The notes under the pieces: model-generated
The model's input: only the letters and a program-made list of their open reading frames with translations
What the model was told of the DNA's origin: nothing
Database searches by the model: none
Shown: positions 8,801-15,562 of the stretch, in pieces
How the letters are laid out: the number at the start of each line of letters is the position of its first letter
Position numbering within the stretch: the first letter of the stretch is position 1
Origin: Colimorpha sp045597945
GTDB taxonomy: Bacteria; Bacteroidota; Bacteroidia; Bacteroidales; P3
Reading direction: 5' to 3'
DNA length: 16,473 nt
Assembly (NCBI GenBank): GCA_045597945.1
Contig: JAZLLD010000048.1
Coordinates: forward strand, 1 to 16,473
Program-made: the position numbers and the translations under genes

Positions 8801-9610
8801 GACAAACTTGTCGTCGCGGCCCACATACTGCTCCTTATGGTCAGCCAGATATTGTTGGAAAGCACCTTCAATCAGCGGACGATAATAACCCTCATCAAAT
8901 TCAACATCAGTCAGTTCTGTAGCAAAAGTGGTGTGGCGGCAATGGTCGCTCCAATAGGTGTCAAGCACACGAATCTCAGTCATGCTGGGGTCGCGATGCT
9001 CTTCATCGTGGAAATAGCGCTGGATATGCAAGAAGTCGGCAAAGGTCATTGCCAGGCCCAATGAACCATAAAGCTCCTTCAACTCACTCTCAGCCATATC
9101 TTTGAACCCATCGAAAATCTTCACATCTGCTGGTTCCTCAAAGTTCTCCACCAGAGTTTCAGGTTTCGGAGCCTTAGTCACGCGGCTGTCCACAGGGTTC
9201 ACGCAATGCTTCACCACAGCAGCGCGCTGTTCCTCATTCAATTGGCCACTAATCACATACGTGGTAGCCGAGCGAATGATAGGCTGTTCGGCAGGATTCA
9301 GCAGGCTGACACACTGGGTAGCAGAGTCGGCACGCTGGTCAAACTGGCCCGGCAGATACTCAACGGTGAAGACAAAGTCACCATCCTGCATGGGGAAGTT
9401 TTCCTCATAAACGTCATCAACAGGAGGCTCTGAGAAAACAGTCACTTTAGCCTTCTCATAGGTCTCCTCGGAGATATTCTCAATGTCGTAGCGAATCAGC
9501 GTACGCACACTTTCCGCCTGGATGCCCAAATATTCCGACATCTCGCCTTTCAGCTCTTTTGCTGCAATTGCAAAATCAGCTTTCTTTTCTACGAAAATTC
9601 TTCTAATCAT
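5870..9610 (-). CDS. purL: Phosphoribosylformylglycinamidine synthase, large single-chain PurL
   Basis: This enzyme turns FGAR, ATP and glutamine into FGAM, the fourth step of purine synthesis. At 1246 residues it is the single-chain form, about 50 shorter than E. coli PurL. The order is a PurS-like N-terminus (1 to about 150), a linker, two AIRS-type synthase halves and a C-terminal class I glutamine amidotransferase. Motifs seen are SDHCRHTTF at 221-229, NETHNHPTEIEPFGG at 322-336, GGKDSMSGTF at 779-788, and a glutaminase triad of Cys1087 (LGICNGFQ), His1217 and Glu1219 (AHSERR), with HGEGRF at 1154-1159. The ATG at 9608-9610 gives the usual short N-terminal strand. It lies 61 nt after the acyltransferase stop, and no -7 box is apparent in that spacer. 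Confidence 0.97.
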   Translation of the reverse strand: MIRRIFVEKKADFAIAAKELKGEMSEYLGIQAESVRTLIRYDIENISEETYEKAKVTVFSEPPVDDVYEENFPMQDGDFVFTVEYLPGQFDQRADSATQCVSLLNPAEQPIIRSATTYVISGQLNEEQRAAVVKHCVNPVDSRVTKAPKPETLVENFEEPADVKIFDGFKDMAESELKELYGSLGLAMTFADFLHIQRYFHDEEHRDPSMTEIRVLDTYWSDHCRHTTFATELTDVEFDEGYYRPLIEGAFQQYLADHKEQYVGRDDKFVCLMDIGTLAAKRIRKMGLLDDQEVSDEINACSIVVPVKMDGKTEEWLINFKNETHNHPTEIEPFGGAATCLGGCIRDPLSGRTYVYQAMRVTGAADPTKPLNETLAGKLPQRKIVTTAAHGYSSYGNQIGLATGLVNEIYHPNYVAKRMEIGAVVAAAPRRQVKRLTSDPGDVIVLLGGRTGRDGCGGATGSSKAHDTSSLTSCGAEVQKGNAPTERKIQRLFRREEVSSLIKKCNDFGAGGVSVAIGELADGLQIDLDRVPKKYAGLDGTELAISESQERMAVVVDPKDVDQMLKYADEENLEAVVVATVTEDPRMVISWRGKEIVNLSRRFIDTNGAHQETKVSMEMPAEAKNSSCTQPMGSVKERWLKNLGDLNVCSQKGMVEMFDSTIGAGSVVMPYGGKTQMTPTQSMVGQLPTLEAKCDTVTIMSYGFDPYLSSWSPFHGAVYAVVDSVAKVAAAGGDVTKVRLTFQEYFKRLGQDPYRWGQPLSALLGAYNAQMGLKLPAIGGKDSMSGTFNDIDVPPTLCSFAVGVSDMKHVVTPELKKAGNYLYLLEVKGDEMNMPNYKLLLGMYNALHQAVGKGVIKSAYAVGFGGIAEAVSKMAFGNELGVQFDEKFSVEELFEKKYGAIVVEVANCGELPAVARKIGRVTEGGVFEVAGEKIAMAEMTQAWTRTLEEIFPTTSRAEVKPLPETKLFKTKDVHVCKNKVAKPKVFIPAFPGTNCEYDSARAFLRAGAEAEILVFRNQNASQIRESVDAFAKAISQSQIVMIPGGFSAGDEPEGSAKFITSVFRNPQIAEEVMRLLKERDGLMLGICNGFQALVKLGLVPYGEIRPQSVDSPTLTFNTIGRHQSMIAHTKVVSNMSPWLQQAELGKDYVVPISHGEGRFVAPQEWLDKLFANGQVATQYVDLQGRVTMEEPFNMNGSYMAIEGITSPDGRVLGKMAHSERRREGTYLNIYGDQDQRLFESGVGYFK

Positions 9611-9671
9611 ATATTAATATTTTTTGTTTCTTCAATTATTATTAAAAATAAGACGGCTTCCGCCAACCCAA

Positions 9672-10250
9672 CTAATCAACCTCACCTTTCTGTTTTCCAA
9701 AATACCAACCCTCAGGGTGAGCCGCATTCACGGGGGCAAAAAACTCAATCATCTTCTGGAAATCAGCATCATAATCGCCGGAGGGTATGATTGTAGGGCC
9801 ATAACCGGCCACCTTCTTCTTAAAATCCATGTATCCCAACACGATGGGCACCTCTGCCTGCGTAGCAATCTCATAAAAGCCTCGCTTAAAGCGCTTCACC
9901 GGCTTGCGGGTGGCCTCGGGAGTCACCACGATACACACATTCTCTTCCTTCTTCAGCAGTTTCACCGCAGAGCCCACCAAATCGTTGTGGCGGTTGCCGC
10001 GGTCCACTTCCACCACACCCAAAGCCTTCAAAATGGGCCGGGTGAAAAAATTAAAAAATTCCTTCTTGACAAAGATGCGGGGATTGGCACCCACAGCAAA
10101 CAGCACCGCCGTACCCACAAAATAGTCGCGGGCACTAGTATGCGGCGCTACAGCCAACACACAGTGCAGCAATTCAGGGCGTTCTTCCAAACTAGGCACA
10201 TCAAACCGCCAGCCGAACAACTTTACCAATCCTATCCAAATCTTTCTCAT
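9672..10250 (-). CDS. PlsC-like 1-acyl-glycerol-3-phosphate acyltransferase family protein
   Basis: The product is 192 residues, which fits the short Bacteroidota branch of the PlsC family. The catalytic HX4D motif is His37-Thr-Ser-Ala-Arg-Asp42 in APHTSARDYF. The second motif, usually EGTR, is read as PEATRKP with Glu112 and Arg115. A short hydrophobic-amphipathic stretch at 43-56 and IVLGY near 136-140 are also family-like. The expected role is transfer of an acyl chain to a lysophospholipid or a related acceptor at the inner membrane face; the exact acceptor cannot be read from sequence. It is the first gene of the long minus-strand run, divergent from the aldose epimerase gene across 187 AT-rich bases that hold two TATATTTG boxes in its orientation. 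Confidence 0.85.
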   Translation of the reverse strand: MRKIWIGLVKLFGWRFDVPSLEERPELLHCVLAVAPHTSARDYFVGTAVLFAVGANPRIFVKKEFFNFFTRPILKALGVVEVDRGNRHNDLVGSAVKLLKKEENVCIVVTPEATRKPVKRFKRGFYEIATQAEVPIVLGYMDFKKKVAGYGPTIIPSGDYDADFQKMIEFFAPVNAAHPEGWYFGKQKGEVD

Positions 10251-10276
10251 TTAAATAATTATAATTAATATTATAA

Positions 10277-10309
10277 CAAATATACTCTTTTTAACAACTT
10301 GCAAATATA
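10277..10309 (-). promoter_or_regulatory. Two candidate -7 boxes before the acyltransferase gene
   Basis: The minus strand carries TATATTTG twice, at 10309-10302 and 10284-10277, exactly 25 bases apart. Both fit TAnnTTTG. A TTTG belonging to the upstream box lies 17 nt before the downstream box, shorter than the usual spacing to a -33 element. The expected leader would be roughly 20-50 nt. Confidence 0.5.
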
Positions 10310-10394
10310 CAAAAAAAATCTTAATAAATATATATATGTACCAATTTTTTCAATAAAAAATATTCTCAGGCATGTAAATGTCACTTTTTTTTCG

Positions 10395-10402
10395 TATTTT
10401 TG
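10395..10402 (+). promoter_or_regulatory. -7 box for the epimerase-flavoprotein operon
   Basis: TATTTTTG at 10395-10402 fits the Bacteroidota -7 consensus TAnnTTTG. It lies inside the longest possible reading frame of the downstream gene (opening at 10378), so that frame's first ATG cannot be the start if this promoter is used. Transcription would begin near 10409, leaving a leader of about 30 nt to the ATG at 10438. No clear -33 element is seen. Confidence 0.55.
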
Positions 10403-10437
10403 CACTCACATTCGCAAACCACATAACATCATCTATC

Positions 10438-11304
10438 ATGCTCAATTTCATGCAACCAACGTTCAATGTCAACATCCATGGTGCTGAACTTTCATCACTC
10501 AAAGTGCTGAACCAAGAATTCATCTGGCAGGCCGACCCCACTTTTTGGCGACGCCACGCCCCCATTCTTTTCCCCATTGTTGGCAAAGTATGGGATGGCA
10601 CATATCATGTTGATGGTCAAGCCTATCATCTGCCACAGCATGGTTTCGCCCGCGATACCGACTTTCAGGTGGTTGAGCAAACAAACAACCATGTTGTCAT
10701 GCAACTTGAAAGCACCGCAGAGACGTTGCAGAAATACCCCTACCCTTTCCGTCTTACCGCCGACTATCGACTTGAAAACCAAGTGCTACACTGCCGTTGG
10801 ACTGTTAGCAATCCTGTCGACACTCCCATCTACTTCCAGATTGGTGCGCACCCTGCATTCAACCTACTGGACTTCCAACCCGATTCACCCGTCTACGGCT
10901 ATCTGCAATTCTCCAGCAAAGGCCAACAAGTCAACTTGTTGCAGGTCACCCAGCTGAGCGAGAAAGGCCATGCCCTGAAGAGTTCCTCTCCAATGCCTCT
11001 GAGCAACGGACTGCTTCCCCTCACCCCTACTCTTTTTCAACATGACGCCTTGGTGCTGCAAGATTCACAAGTCGACCGCGTGGTACTCTGCGACAAGCAG
11101 CAAAAACCCTATCTTGCAATGACTTTCGACGCCCCAGTCCTTGGCATTTGGTCGCCCATCAAAGCCCCATTCTGCTGCATCGAACCCTGGTACGGCCGCA
11201 CCGATGCCGAAGGATTCTGCGGCGACATACAGCAACGCGATTACATTCAGTCGCTTGCGCCACATTCTTCATTCGAATTTTATTATACAATACAAACCCT
11301 ATAA
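10438..11304 (+). CDS. Aldose 1-epimerase family protein (LacX-like)
   Basis: The 288-residue product matches the LacX branch of the galactose mutarotase fold. Family residues are visible: HGFARDTDF with His68, GAHPAFN with His138 as the presumed general acid, and IEPWYGRTD with Glu249 as the presumed base. Mutarotases interconvert alpha and beta anomers of sugars; the natural sugar for LacX-type proteins is not settled. I chose the ATG at 10438 because the upstream in-frame ATG at 10378 lies before the likely promoter box and adds 20 residues unlike the family. The ATG at 10450 (residue 5) is another possibility. The next gene follows after 3 nt, so the two are co-transcribed. Confidence 0.87.
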   Translation: MLNFMQPTFNVNIHGAELSSLKVLNQEFIWQADPTFWRRHAPILFPIVGKVWDGTYHVDGQAYHLPQHGFARDTDFQVVEQTNNHVVMQLESTAETLQKYPYPFRLTADYRLENQVLHCRWTVSNPVDTPIYFQIGAHPAFNLLDFQPDSPVYGYLQFSSKGQQVNLLQVTQLSEKGHALKSSSPMPLSNGLLPLTPTLFQHDALVLQDSQVDRVVLCDKQQKPYLAMTFDAPVLGIWSPIKAPFCCIEPWYGRTDAEGFCGDIQQRDYIQSLAPHSSFEFYYTIQTL

Positions 11305-11307
11305 ACC

Positions 11308-11931
11308 ATGGCAAAAGTTCTCATCATCAATGGCAGCCCCCGCCCTGCCGGCAACACCCACACCGCACTCGAACAAGTAAAGCAAAGTATTGAGAAACAA
11401 GGCATAGAAACCGAATACATTCAAATTGGCAACCAGGCCATCCGCGGCTGTATGGCCTGCGGACGCTGCCGCGAAATCGGTCACTGCGTCATCGACGATG
11501 TGGTAAACCATATTGCCCCAAAATTTGAGCAGGCCGACGGCATAGTTGTCGGCAGCCCAGTTTATTTCGCATCACCTAACGGCACACTCATCTCACTGCT
11601 GGACCGACTCTTTTTCTCCACCTCTTTCGACAAGAGCCAGAAGGTAGGAGCCGCCGTAGTAGTAGCTCGCCGCGGAGGCTGCACCGCAGCGTTCGACGTT
11701 CTTAACAAGTATTTCTCTATCAGCAACATGCCGATAGCCACCTCGCAGTATTGGAACCTTGCTCACGGCAACGCCCTAGGCGAGTCGGCATTCGACCTCG
11801 AAGGCATGCAGACTATGCGGCACCTCGGCCAAAACATGGCATTCTTGATTCGCAGCCTGGCCCTCGGACGCGAGCAACTCGGCCACCCCACTTTCGACGA
11901 AGACCGCCAAGCCACCAACTTCATCCGCTAG
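11308..11931 (+). CDS. Flavodoxin-family NAD(P)H-dependent oxidoreductase with four-cysteine motif
   Basis: The 207-residue protein has a flavodoxin-like fold. The FMN phosphate loop NGSPRPAGNTHTAL is at 9-22, GSPVYFASPNGTLISLLDR sits near 82-100, and the core strand VLIING is at the N-terminus. A compact cysteine cluster, Cys48-X2-Cys51-X2-Cys54-X5-Cys60, resembles the 4Fe-4S site of archaeal-type iron-sulfur flavoproteins. This suggests an FMN protein carrying an iron-sulfur cluster that passes electrons to an unknown acceptor. The physiological partner cannot be deduced. It begins 3 nt after the epimerase stop and is the last gene before a strong terminator. Many relatives without a bound cluster also keep two or three of these cysteines, so cluster binding is an inference. 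Confidence 0.88.
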   Translation: MAKVLIINGSPRPAGNTHTALEQVKQSIEKQGIETEYIQIGNQAIRGCMACGRCREIGHCVIDDVVNHIAPKFEQADGIVVGSPVYFASPNGTLISLLDRLFFSTSFDKSQKVGAAVVVARRGGCTAAFDVLNKYFSISNMPIATSQYWNLAHGNALGESAFDLEGMQTMRHLGQNMAFLIRSLALGREQLGHPTFDEDRQATNFIR

Positions 11932-12047
11932 GCCACGGCAAACAGCCCCGCGCAAGACATTTGCAATCCCAGCGAAGGCCCGCTGTAGACCCGTTGAAGG
12001 TCCACTGATTCTACGGCCCCGTCCCACCCCACAATTGGTACAACTAC

Positions 12048-12096
12048 ATGCTTTCACCCCGGCATCGCCCCAGGATGAAAGCATTTACTTTTTTTA
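12048..12096 (+). terminator. Intrinsic terminator of the epimerase-flavoprotein operon
   Basis: Arms 12048-12056 (ATGCTTTCA) and 12076-12084 (TGAAAGCAT) pair perfectly over 9 bp, around a C/G-rich 19-nt loop, and are followed by a T-rich tail to 12096. The tail is on the plus strand only, so the hairpin serves the plus-strand operon. The minus-strand exonuclease gene ends 22 nt away and shows no T run of its own on the far side. The 116 bases between the flavoprotein stop and the hairpin hold no gene that I can support. Confidence 0.85.
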
Positions 12097-12117
12097 TTGC
12101 CAGACTCATCACCGGCC

Positions 12118-12975
12118 TCAGCCGCCAAAGTGGAGTTTCAGATCTTGCAACTTCTTCTCCTTCATGCGGTTCATTACCTCGGTCAGGAGCGATTTGGTAG
12201 ACAGCGGGAAGTCGCTTTTCATCATCCAATCATAGTAGGCCGGTTCCACGGTGAACACTTGCTCCAAGGTCTTACCTTTGTGCTTGCCAAAGTTGAAGAC
12301 CTCGCTTCCCTTGGCATCAAAACCAATATAGCCGGCCAGGTCGGCCCACGGATTCACGCGAGTGAACTGGCTCAGCGCCCCCATATCGTTCACGATAGGC
12401 TTGCTCACCTTGCCATCGCGGTCGGTGTACTCGGCATCCTGATAGCGATCCAGCTGTGCCATCAGCACCTCGTAGGTGGCCAAGGTGTCGGCATCTGCGC
12501 TGTGCGCATTCTCTAAATCCTTTCCACAATAAAACTGGTAGGCGGCCTTCAATGTGCGCTGTTCCATTTTGTGGAATATGTTCTGCACATCCACCATTCT
12601 GCGGTTGCGGAGGTCAAATGGTTGACCGGCACGCAGAAACTCTTCCACCAACATCGGCACATCAAACTTGTTGGAATTATAGCCGGCCAAGTCGGCATCG
12701 CCAATAAAGGCAACAATCTCAGGCGCTAACTCGCCAAAGGAGGGCTTGTCTGCCACATCGGCATCGCTAATACCGTGGATGGCGGTGGTGAATTCAGGAA
12801 TATGGATTGTATTGCCTTGCATATCAACAGGGCGCACACGGTAGACCCTAGTCTCGGTAGTATTATCGACATTCACTTTGTGGAGGCAGATTTCCACCAC
12901 ATGGTCGTGGCCCACATTCACACCGGTGGTTTCAAGGTCGAAAAAGACGATAGGTTTGTCAAGATGAAGTTGCAT
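12118..12975 (-). CDS. DEDDh 3'-5' exonuclease with ExoX-like C-terminal domain
   Basis: The 285-residue protein begins with a DnaQ-like exonuclease fold. The metal-binding residues can be read: Asp13 and Glu15 in FFDLETTG, Asp105 in NSNKFDVPML, His158 and Asp163 in AHSADAD. This is the DEDDh type, as in DNA polymerase III epsilon and exonuclease X. The C-terminal part has FNFGKHKGKTLEQV at 227-240 and a tryptophan at 250, the small domain found at the C-terminus of ExoX-like nucleases. A role in DNA repair or end trimming is likely; it is not clearly the replicative proofreader. It starts 24 nt after the kdsA stop and closes the minus-strand cluster. Confidence 0.9.
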   Translation of the reverse strand: MQLHLDKPIVFFDLETTGVNVGHDHVVEICLHKVNVDNTTETRVYRVRPVDMQGNTIHIPEFTTAIHGISDADVADKPSFGELAPEIVAFIGDADLAGYNSNKFDVPMLVEEFLRAGQPFDLRNRRMVDVQNIFHKMEQRTLKAAYQFYCGKDLENAHSADADTLATYEVLMAQLDRYQDAEYTDRDGKVSKPIVNDMGALSQFTRVNPWADLAGYIGFDAKGSEVFNFGKHKGKTLEQVFTVEPAYYDWMMKSDFPLSTKSLLTEVMNRMKEKKLQDLKLHFGG

Positions 12976-12999
12976 GGTTAGTTGTTATTTAGTAATCTT

Positions 13000-13812
13000 T
13001 TAACGTACAGCCTGATGAATGCGGAGCAGCTGCCGCAGCAAGTCTTCCGCCAAATCCAGGCGCAACATATTGGCGCCGTCGGATTTAGCCACAGCAGGAT
13101 TGGGATGGGTTTCCATAAAGATACCGTCGCAACCCACCGCCACAGCGGCCCTTGCAATGGTTTCAATCATCTCTGGGTTGCCGCCAGTCACGCCGGAAGT
13201 CTGGTTGGGGCGTTGGAGCGAATGGGTAATGTCCACCACTACCGGCACCCGATTCTGCTGCATCACCGGCACTGAGCGGAAATCAACAACCAGGTCCTGG
13301 TAGCCAAAAGTGGTGCCGCGCTCGGTCAGCATCACATTGTCATCACCAAAATACTTCATTTTCTCCACGGCATGAACCATCGACTCGGGGGCTAAGAACT
13401 GTCCCTTTTTGATGTTCACACAGCGGCCTGTGGCCGCTGCGGCCTGCAACAACGAGGTCTGGCGGCAGAGGAAGGCAGGTATCTGAAGCACATCAACATA
13501 AGGTGCCGCCATGGCGGCATCTTCCTCGCTGTGGATATCGGTCACGACAGGAATACCGTATTGCTGGCGGATGGCCTGCAGAATCTCCAACCCCTCCTTA
13601 TCGCCGATGCCCGTGAAGGAGCTGATGCTAGAGCGGTTGGCCTTGCGATAGCTGGCCTTGAAGGCAAAAGGTATCTGCAACCGCCGGCTGATTTCCACCA
13701 AATGCTGGGCAATTTGGAACGGATTTTTGTCGTCTTCTATAACACACGGACCGGCAATCAAGAAGAAATTGCCGGTCTCGGTGAATTGTAAATTATTAAT
13801 TTTAGGATACAT
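13000..13812 (-). CDS. kdsA: 3-deoxy-8-phosphooctulonate (KDO-8-P) synthase
   Basis: KdsA condenses phosphoenolpyruvate with arabinose 5-phosphate to make KDO-8-phosphate, the precursor of the lipopolysaccharide inner core sugar. The 270-residue TIM barrel shows IAGPCVIED at 19-27, FKASYRKANRSS at 51-62, LQIPAFLCRQT at 109-119, ERGTTFGYQDLVVD at 164-177 and METHPNP at 233-239. The metal-binding set of class II enzymes is complete: Cys23, His197, Glu234 and Asp245. In E. coli KdsA (class I) the cysteine position is asparagine. This enzyme is therefore predicted to be metal-dependent. The start codon lies 2 nt after the stop of the preceding gene, which implies coupled translation. Confidence 0.97.
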   Translation of the reverse strand: MYPKINNLQFTETGNFFLIAGPCVIEDDKNPFQIAQHLVEISRRLQIPFAFKASYRKANRSSISSFTGIGDKEGLEILQAIRQQYGIPVVTDIHSEEDAAMAAPYVDVLQIPAFLCRQTSLLQAAAATGRCVNIKKGQFLAPESMVHAVEKMKYFGDDNVMLTERGTTFGYQDLVVDFRSVPVMQQNRVPVVVDITHSLQRPNQTSGVTGGNPEMIETIARAAVAVGCDGIFMETHPNPAVAKSDGANMLRLDLAEDLLRQLLRIHQAVR

Positions 13813-13814
13813 TC

Positions 13815-14288
13815 TTAAAAATTGGTGTCAATAGCATCCAAGGCGTCAATAGGCTCAGACCCATTGTCTTCGGCCCCGTTGTCGTAGTCATCGCGACGGC
13901 GGCCGCTGCCTCGCTGCAGCGAGATGATCAGAGCACCAATCATGCGCGTAAGCTCCATCAAAAACTCGCGCGACTGATCGCGTTGCTCCTCAGTCATCAG
14001 GCCAGACTGGCATGCCACCTCGGTATAGACAATGCATTCGCGGATAGCGGTTTTGGATATTTTCAGACAGTGTTCAAACTGGCTTTTGTTGCGTGACGAA
14101 CCCTCGGCAACATTGAGTGCGATGTCGAAGGATGAGTGGCAGAAAGAATTGACGAGACTGCGCTGCTTTTCATTTGTGGGTTCTCCCAAGTTAGCGATTA
14201 GCCATGTGCTGTAGTCTGTAGCCTTGGCATAGATACGGAGGTCTTCAAAGCGGAAGAAACTCACAGGTTTGTCTTGTACATTGTCCAT
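13815..14288 (-). CDS. Four-helix-bundle protein of the 23S rRNA intervening-sequence (IVP) family
   Basis: The 157-residue product has the family signature: FRFEDLRIYAKA at 12-23, SFDIALNVAEGSSRNKSQF at 53-71 and LKISKTAIRECIVYTEVA at 75-92, all in predicted amphipathic helices. Relatives form pentameric four-helix bundles, and some are encoded inside 23S rRNA intervening sequences. This copy is a normal chromosomal gene, with no rRNA nearby. Its function is unknown. The last ~30 residues form a charged tail that starts with an arginine cluster (RGSGRRR) and turns acidic. It stands between the DHOD-like gene (42 nt upstream) and kdsA (2 nt downstream), so it shares their transcript. Confidence 0.9.
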   Translation of the reverse strand: MDNVQDKPVSFFRFEDLRIYAKATDYSTWLIANLGEPTNEKQRSLVNSFCHSSFDIALNVAEGSSRNKSQFEHCLKISKTAIRECIVYTEVACQSGLMTEEQRDQSREFLMELTRMIGALIISLQRGSGRRRDDYDNGAEDNGSEPIDALDAIDTNF

Positions 14289-14330
14289 ACGTGATAGTGT
14301 TTATTGTTAATTAGTATAAGGGAGGCAAGA

Positions 14331-15314
14331 TTATTTTATCTCGCCAAAATAGTTCATATATTTCGTGCGCATCAGCATGGCGGCCTTCTCGTTAGGCTTA
14401 AACGCCAATTTGCCCTTAAAGTCAGCAATGGAAGAATAGCCCTTCTTGGCCATCCAGTCCTGCAAGCCCTGATTCAACACTTTTACATAATCCAAGCCAT
14501 TGCTATACAAGCAAGAAGCCACCTGCACGGTGGTAGCGCCCGTCAACAACAGTTTCACCACATCTTCGGCACCATAGACGCCGGTAGTGGAGCTCAGGTC
14601 GCAGCGCAGTTTGTTGCTCAAGATAGCAGTCCAGCGCAGCGTATTATACAACTCGCCATGGCTGGTCAGCGCATCGGCATGGCGGAACTCCTCTTGTTCC
14701 AAATCCACATCCACCTGCACCGTCTTGTTAAACATCGTAATACCCTGGATTCCCATCCACGAAAGTTGCTGCATAAATTTGGATAAGTCAGTAAAATACG
14801 AGCCCACTTTCACACTGATAGGGATGGTCACGAACTTGCGGATCGATTGGATAATATCGCCAAAAGTGCGCTCCACATCGTCAGACGAAAGGTTGGTGTC
14901 AAAAGGCATGATGGCCATGTCCAATTCCAAGGCATCGCAACCGCAGTCCTGGAACTGCTTGGCATAGGTGATCCAATTCTCATGCGAATAACAGTTGATG
15001 CTGCCAATTACCGGGATAGTCAGCTTGGCCTTGGCCTCGCGAATCAGCGCGAAATGCTTGGCCATAGAGTCGTCGGCAACATGCTGCGCCACGTATTCGT
15101 AACTCACACCGTAGTTGCCCACCGGGGCGAAAACATGAGTGTTACGCTTGATATCGTGAATAATCTCTTCTTCAAAAACCGACTTCAGCACCACGGCACC
15201 CACACCGGCCTCCTCCAATTTGCATAAGTTGTCAACATTCGATGTCAAACCACAACTGGCAGCCACAATTGGACTGTTTATTTCCATTCCCAGATATTTG
15301 ACTTTTGTGTTCAT
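14331..15314 (-). CDS. Dihydroorotate dehydrogenase-like flavoprotein
   Basis: The 327-residue TIM-barrel protein belongs to the DHOD-like group close to class 1 PyrD. FMN-site features can be seen: VLKSVFEEE at 42-50 (Lys44), PVIGSINC at 101-108, ISVKVG at 166-171 (Lys169) and a C-terminal phosphate loop region SSTTGVYGAEDVVKLLLTGATTVQVAS at 241-267. The segment that carries the catalytic cysteine or serine in true PyrD (NxSxPN type) reads LELDMAIMPFDTNLSS here, without that motif, so oxidation of dihydroorotate is doubtful. The four-cysteine iron-sulfur motif of the dihydropyrimidine dehydrogenases is absent. It heads the minus-strand cluster with the IVP-family gene, kdsA and the exonuclease, and has a good -7 box upstream. 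Confidence 0.85.
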   Translation of the reverse strand: MNTKVKYLGMEINSPIVAASCGLTSNVDNLCKLEEAGVGAVVLKSVFEEEIIHDIKRNTHVFAPVGNYGVSYEYVAQHVADDSMAKHFALIREAKAKLTIPVIGSINCYSHENWITYAKQFQDCGCDALELDMAIMPFDTNLSSDDVERTFGDIIQSIRKFVTIPISVKVGSYFTDLSKFMQQLSWMGIQGITMFNKTVQVDVDLEQEEFRHADALTSHGELYNTLRWTAILSNKLRCDLSSTTGVYGAEDVVKLLLTGATTVQVASCLYSNGLDYVKVLNQGLQDWMAKKGYSSIADFKGKLAFKPNEKAAMLMRTKYMNYFGEIK

Positions 15315-15358
15315 TTCTACAAACTTTCGTTGTAATACGACTTATATATTCTATTTTG

Positions 15359-15366
15359 CAAAGATA
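15359..15366 (-). promoter_or_regulatory. -7 box for the DHOD-like/kdsA cluster
   Basis: The minus strand reads TATCTTTG at 15366-15359, a match to TAnnTTTG, about 45 nt before the start codon. A TTTG at 15386-15383 lies 16 nt upstream, somewhat closer than the usual -33 spacing. Confidence 0.6.
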
Positions 15367-15524
15367 GTCAAAAAAAACAATACAAACTTTTTTAAACCGA
15401 TTTTTTTTTGCAACAAAATCACAAGACACTATTTCACAACCAATTACAAAATGTTAAAATTTAAATTGTGAATAAATATTCCCCTCAGAACAAAAATAAT
15501 TTCGTTTCTATGAAAAAAAATGAC

Positions 15525-15532
15525 TAATTTTG
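15525..15532 (+). promoter_or_regulatory. -7 box for the TPR protein gene
   Basis: TAATTTTG at 15525-15532 fits TAnnTTTG and lies 30 nt before the start codon at 15563. TTCG at 15501-15504, 20 nt upstream, is a partial match to the -33 TTTG. The 248-nt spacer between the two divergent genes is very AT-rich and otherwise shows nothing I can name. Confidence 0.65.
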
Positions 15533-15562
15533 CAACTTGGAAAATAATAAAAAATATATAGA

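Noticed and set aside
10378..10437. N-terminal extension of the aldose epimerase that looks like a signal peptide
   Set aside because: The hydrophobic residues come from AT-rich promoter DNA containing a -7 box, and LacX-type proteins are cytosolic.
11932..12047. Possible small gene between the flavoprotein stop and the terminator
   Set aside because: No frame has a convincing start, length or composition; it is more likely 3' untranslated sequence.
13815..14288. rRNA intervening sequence
   Set aside because: No 23S rRNA sequence flanks the gene; the neighbours are protein-coding genes at 2 and 42 nt.
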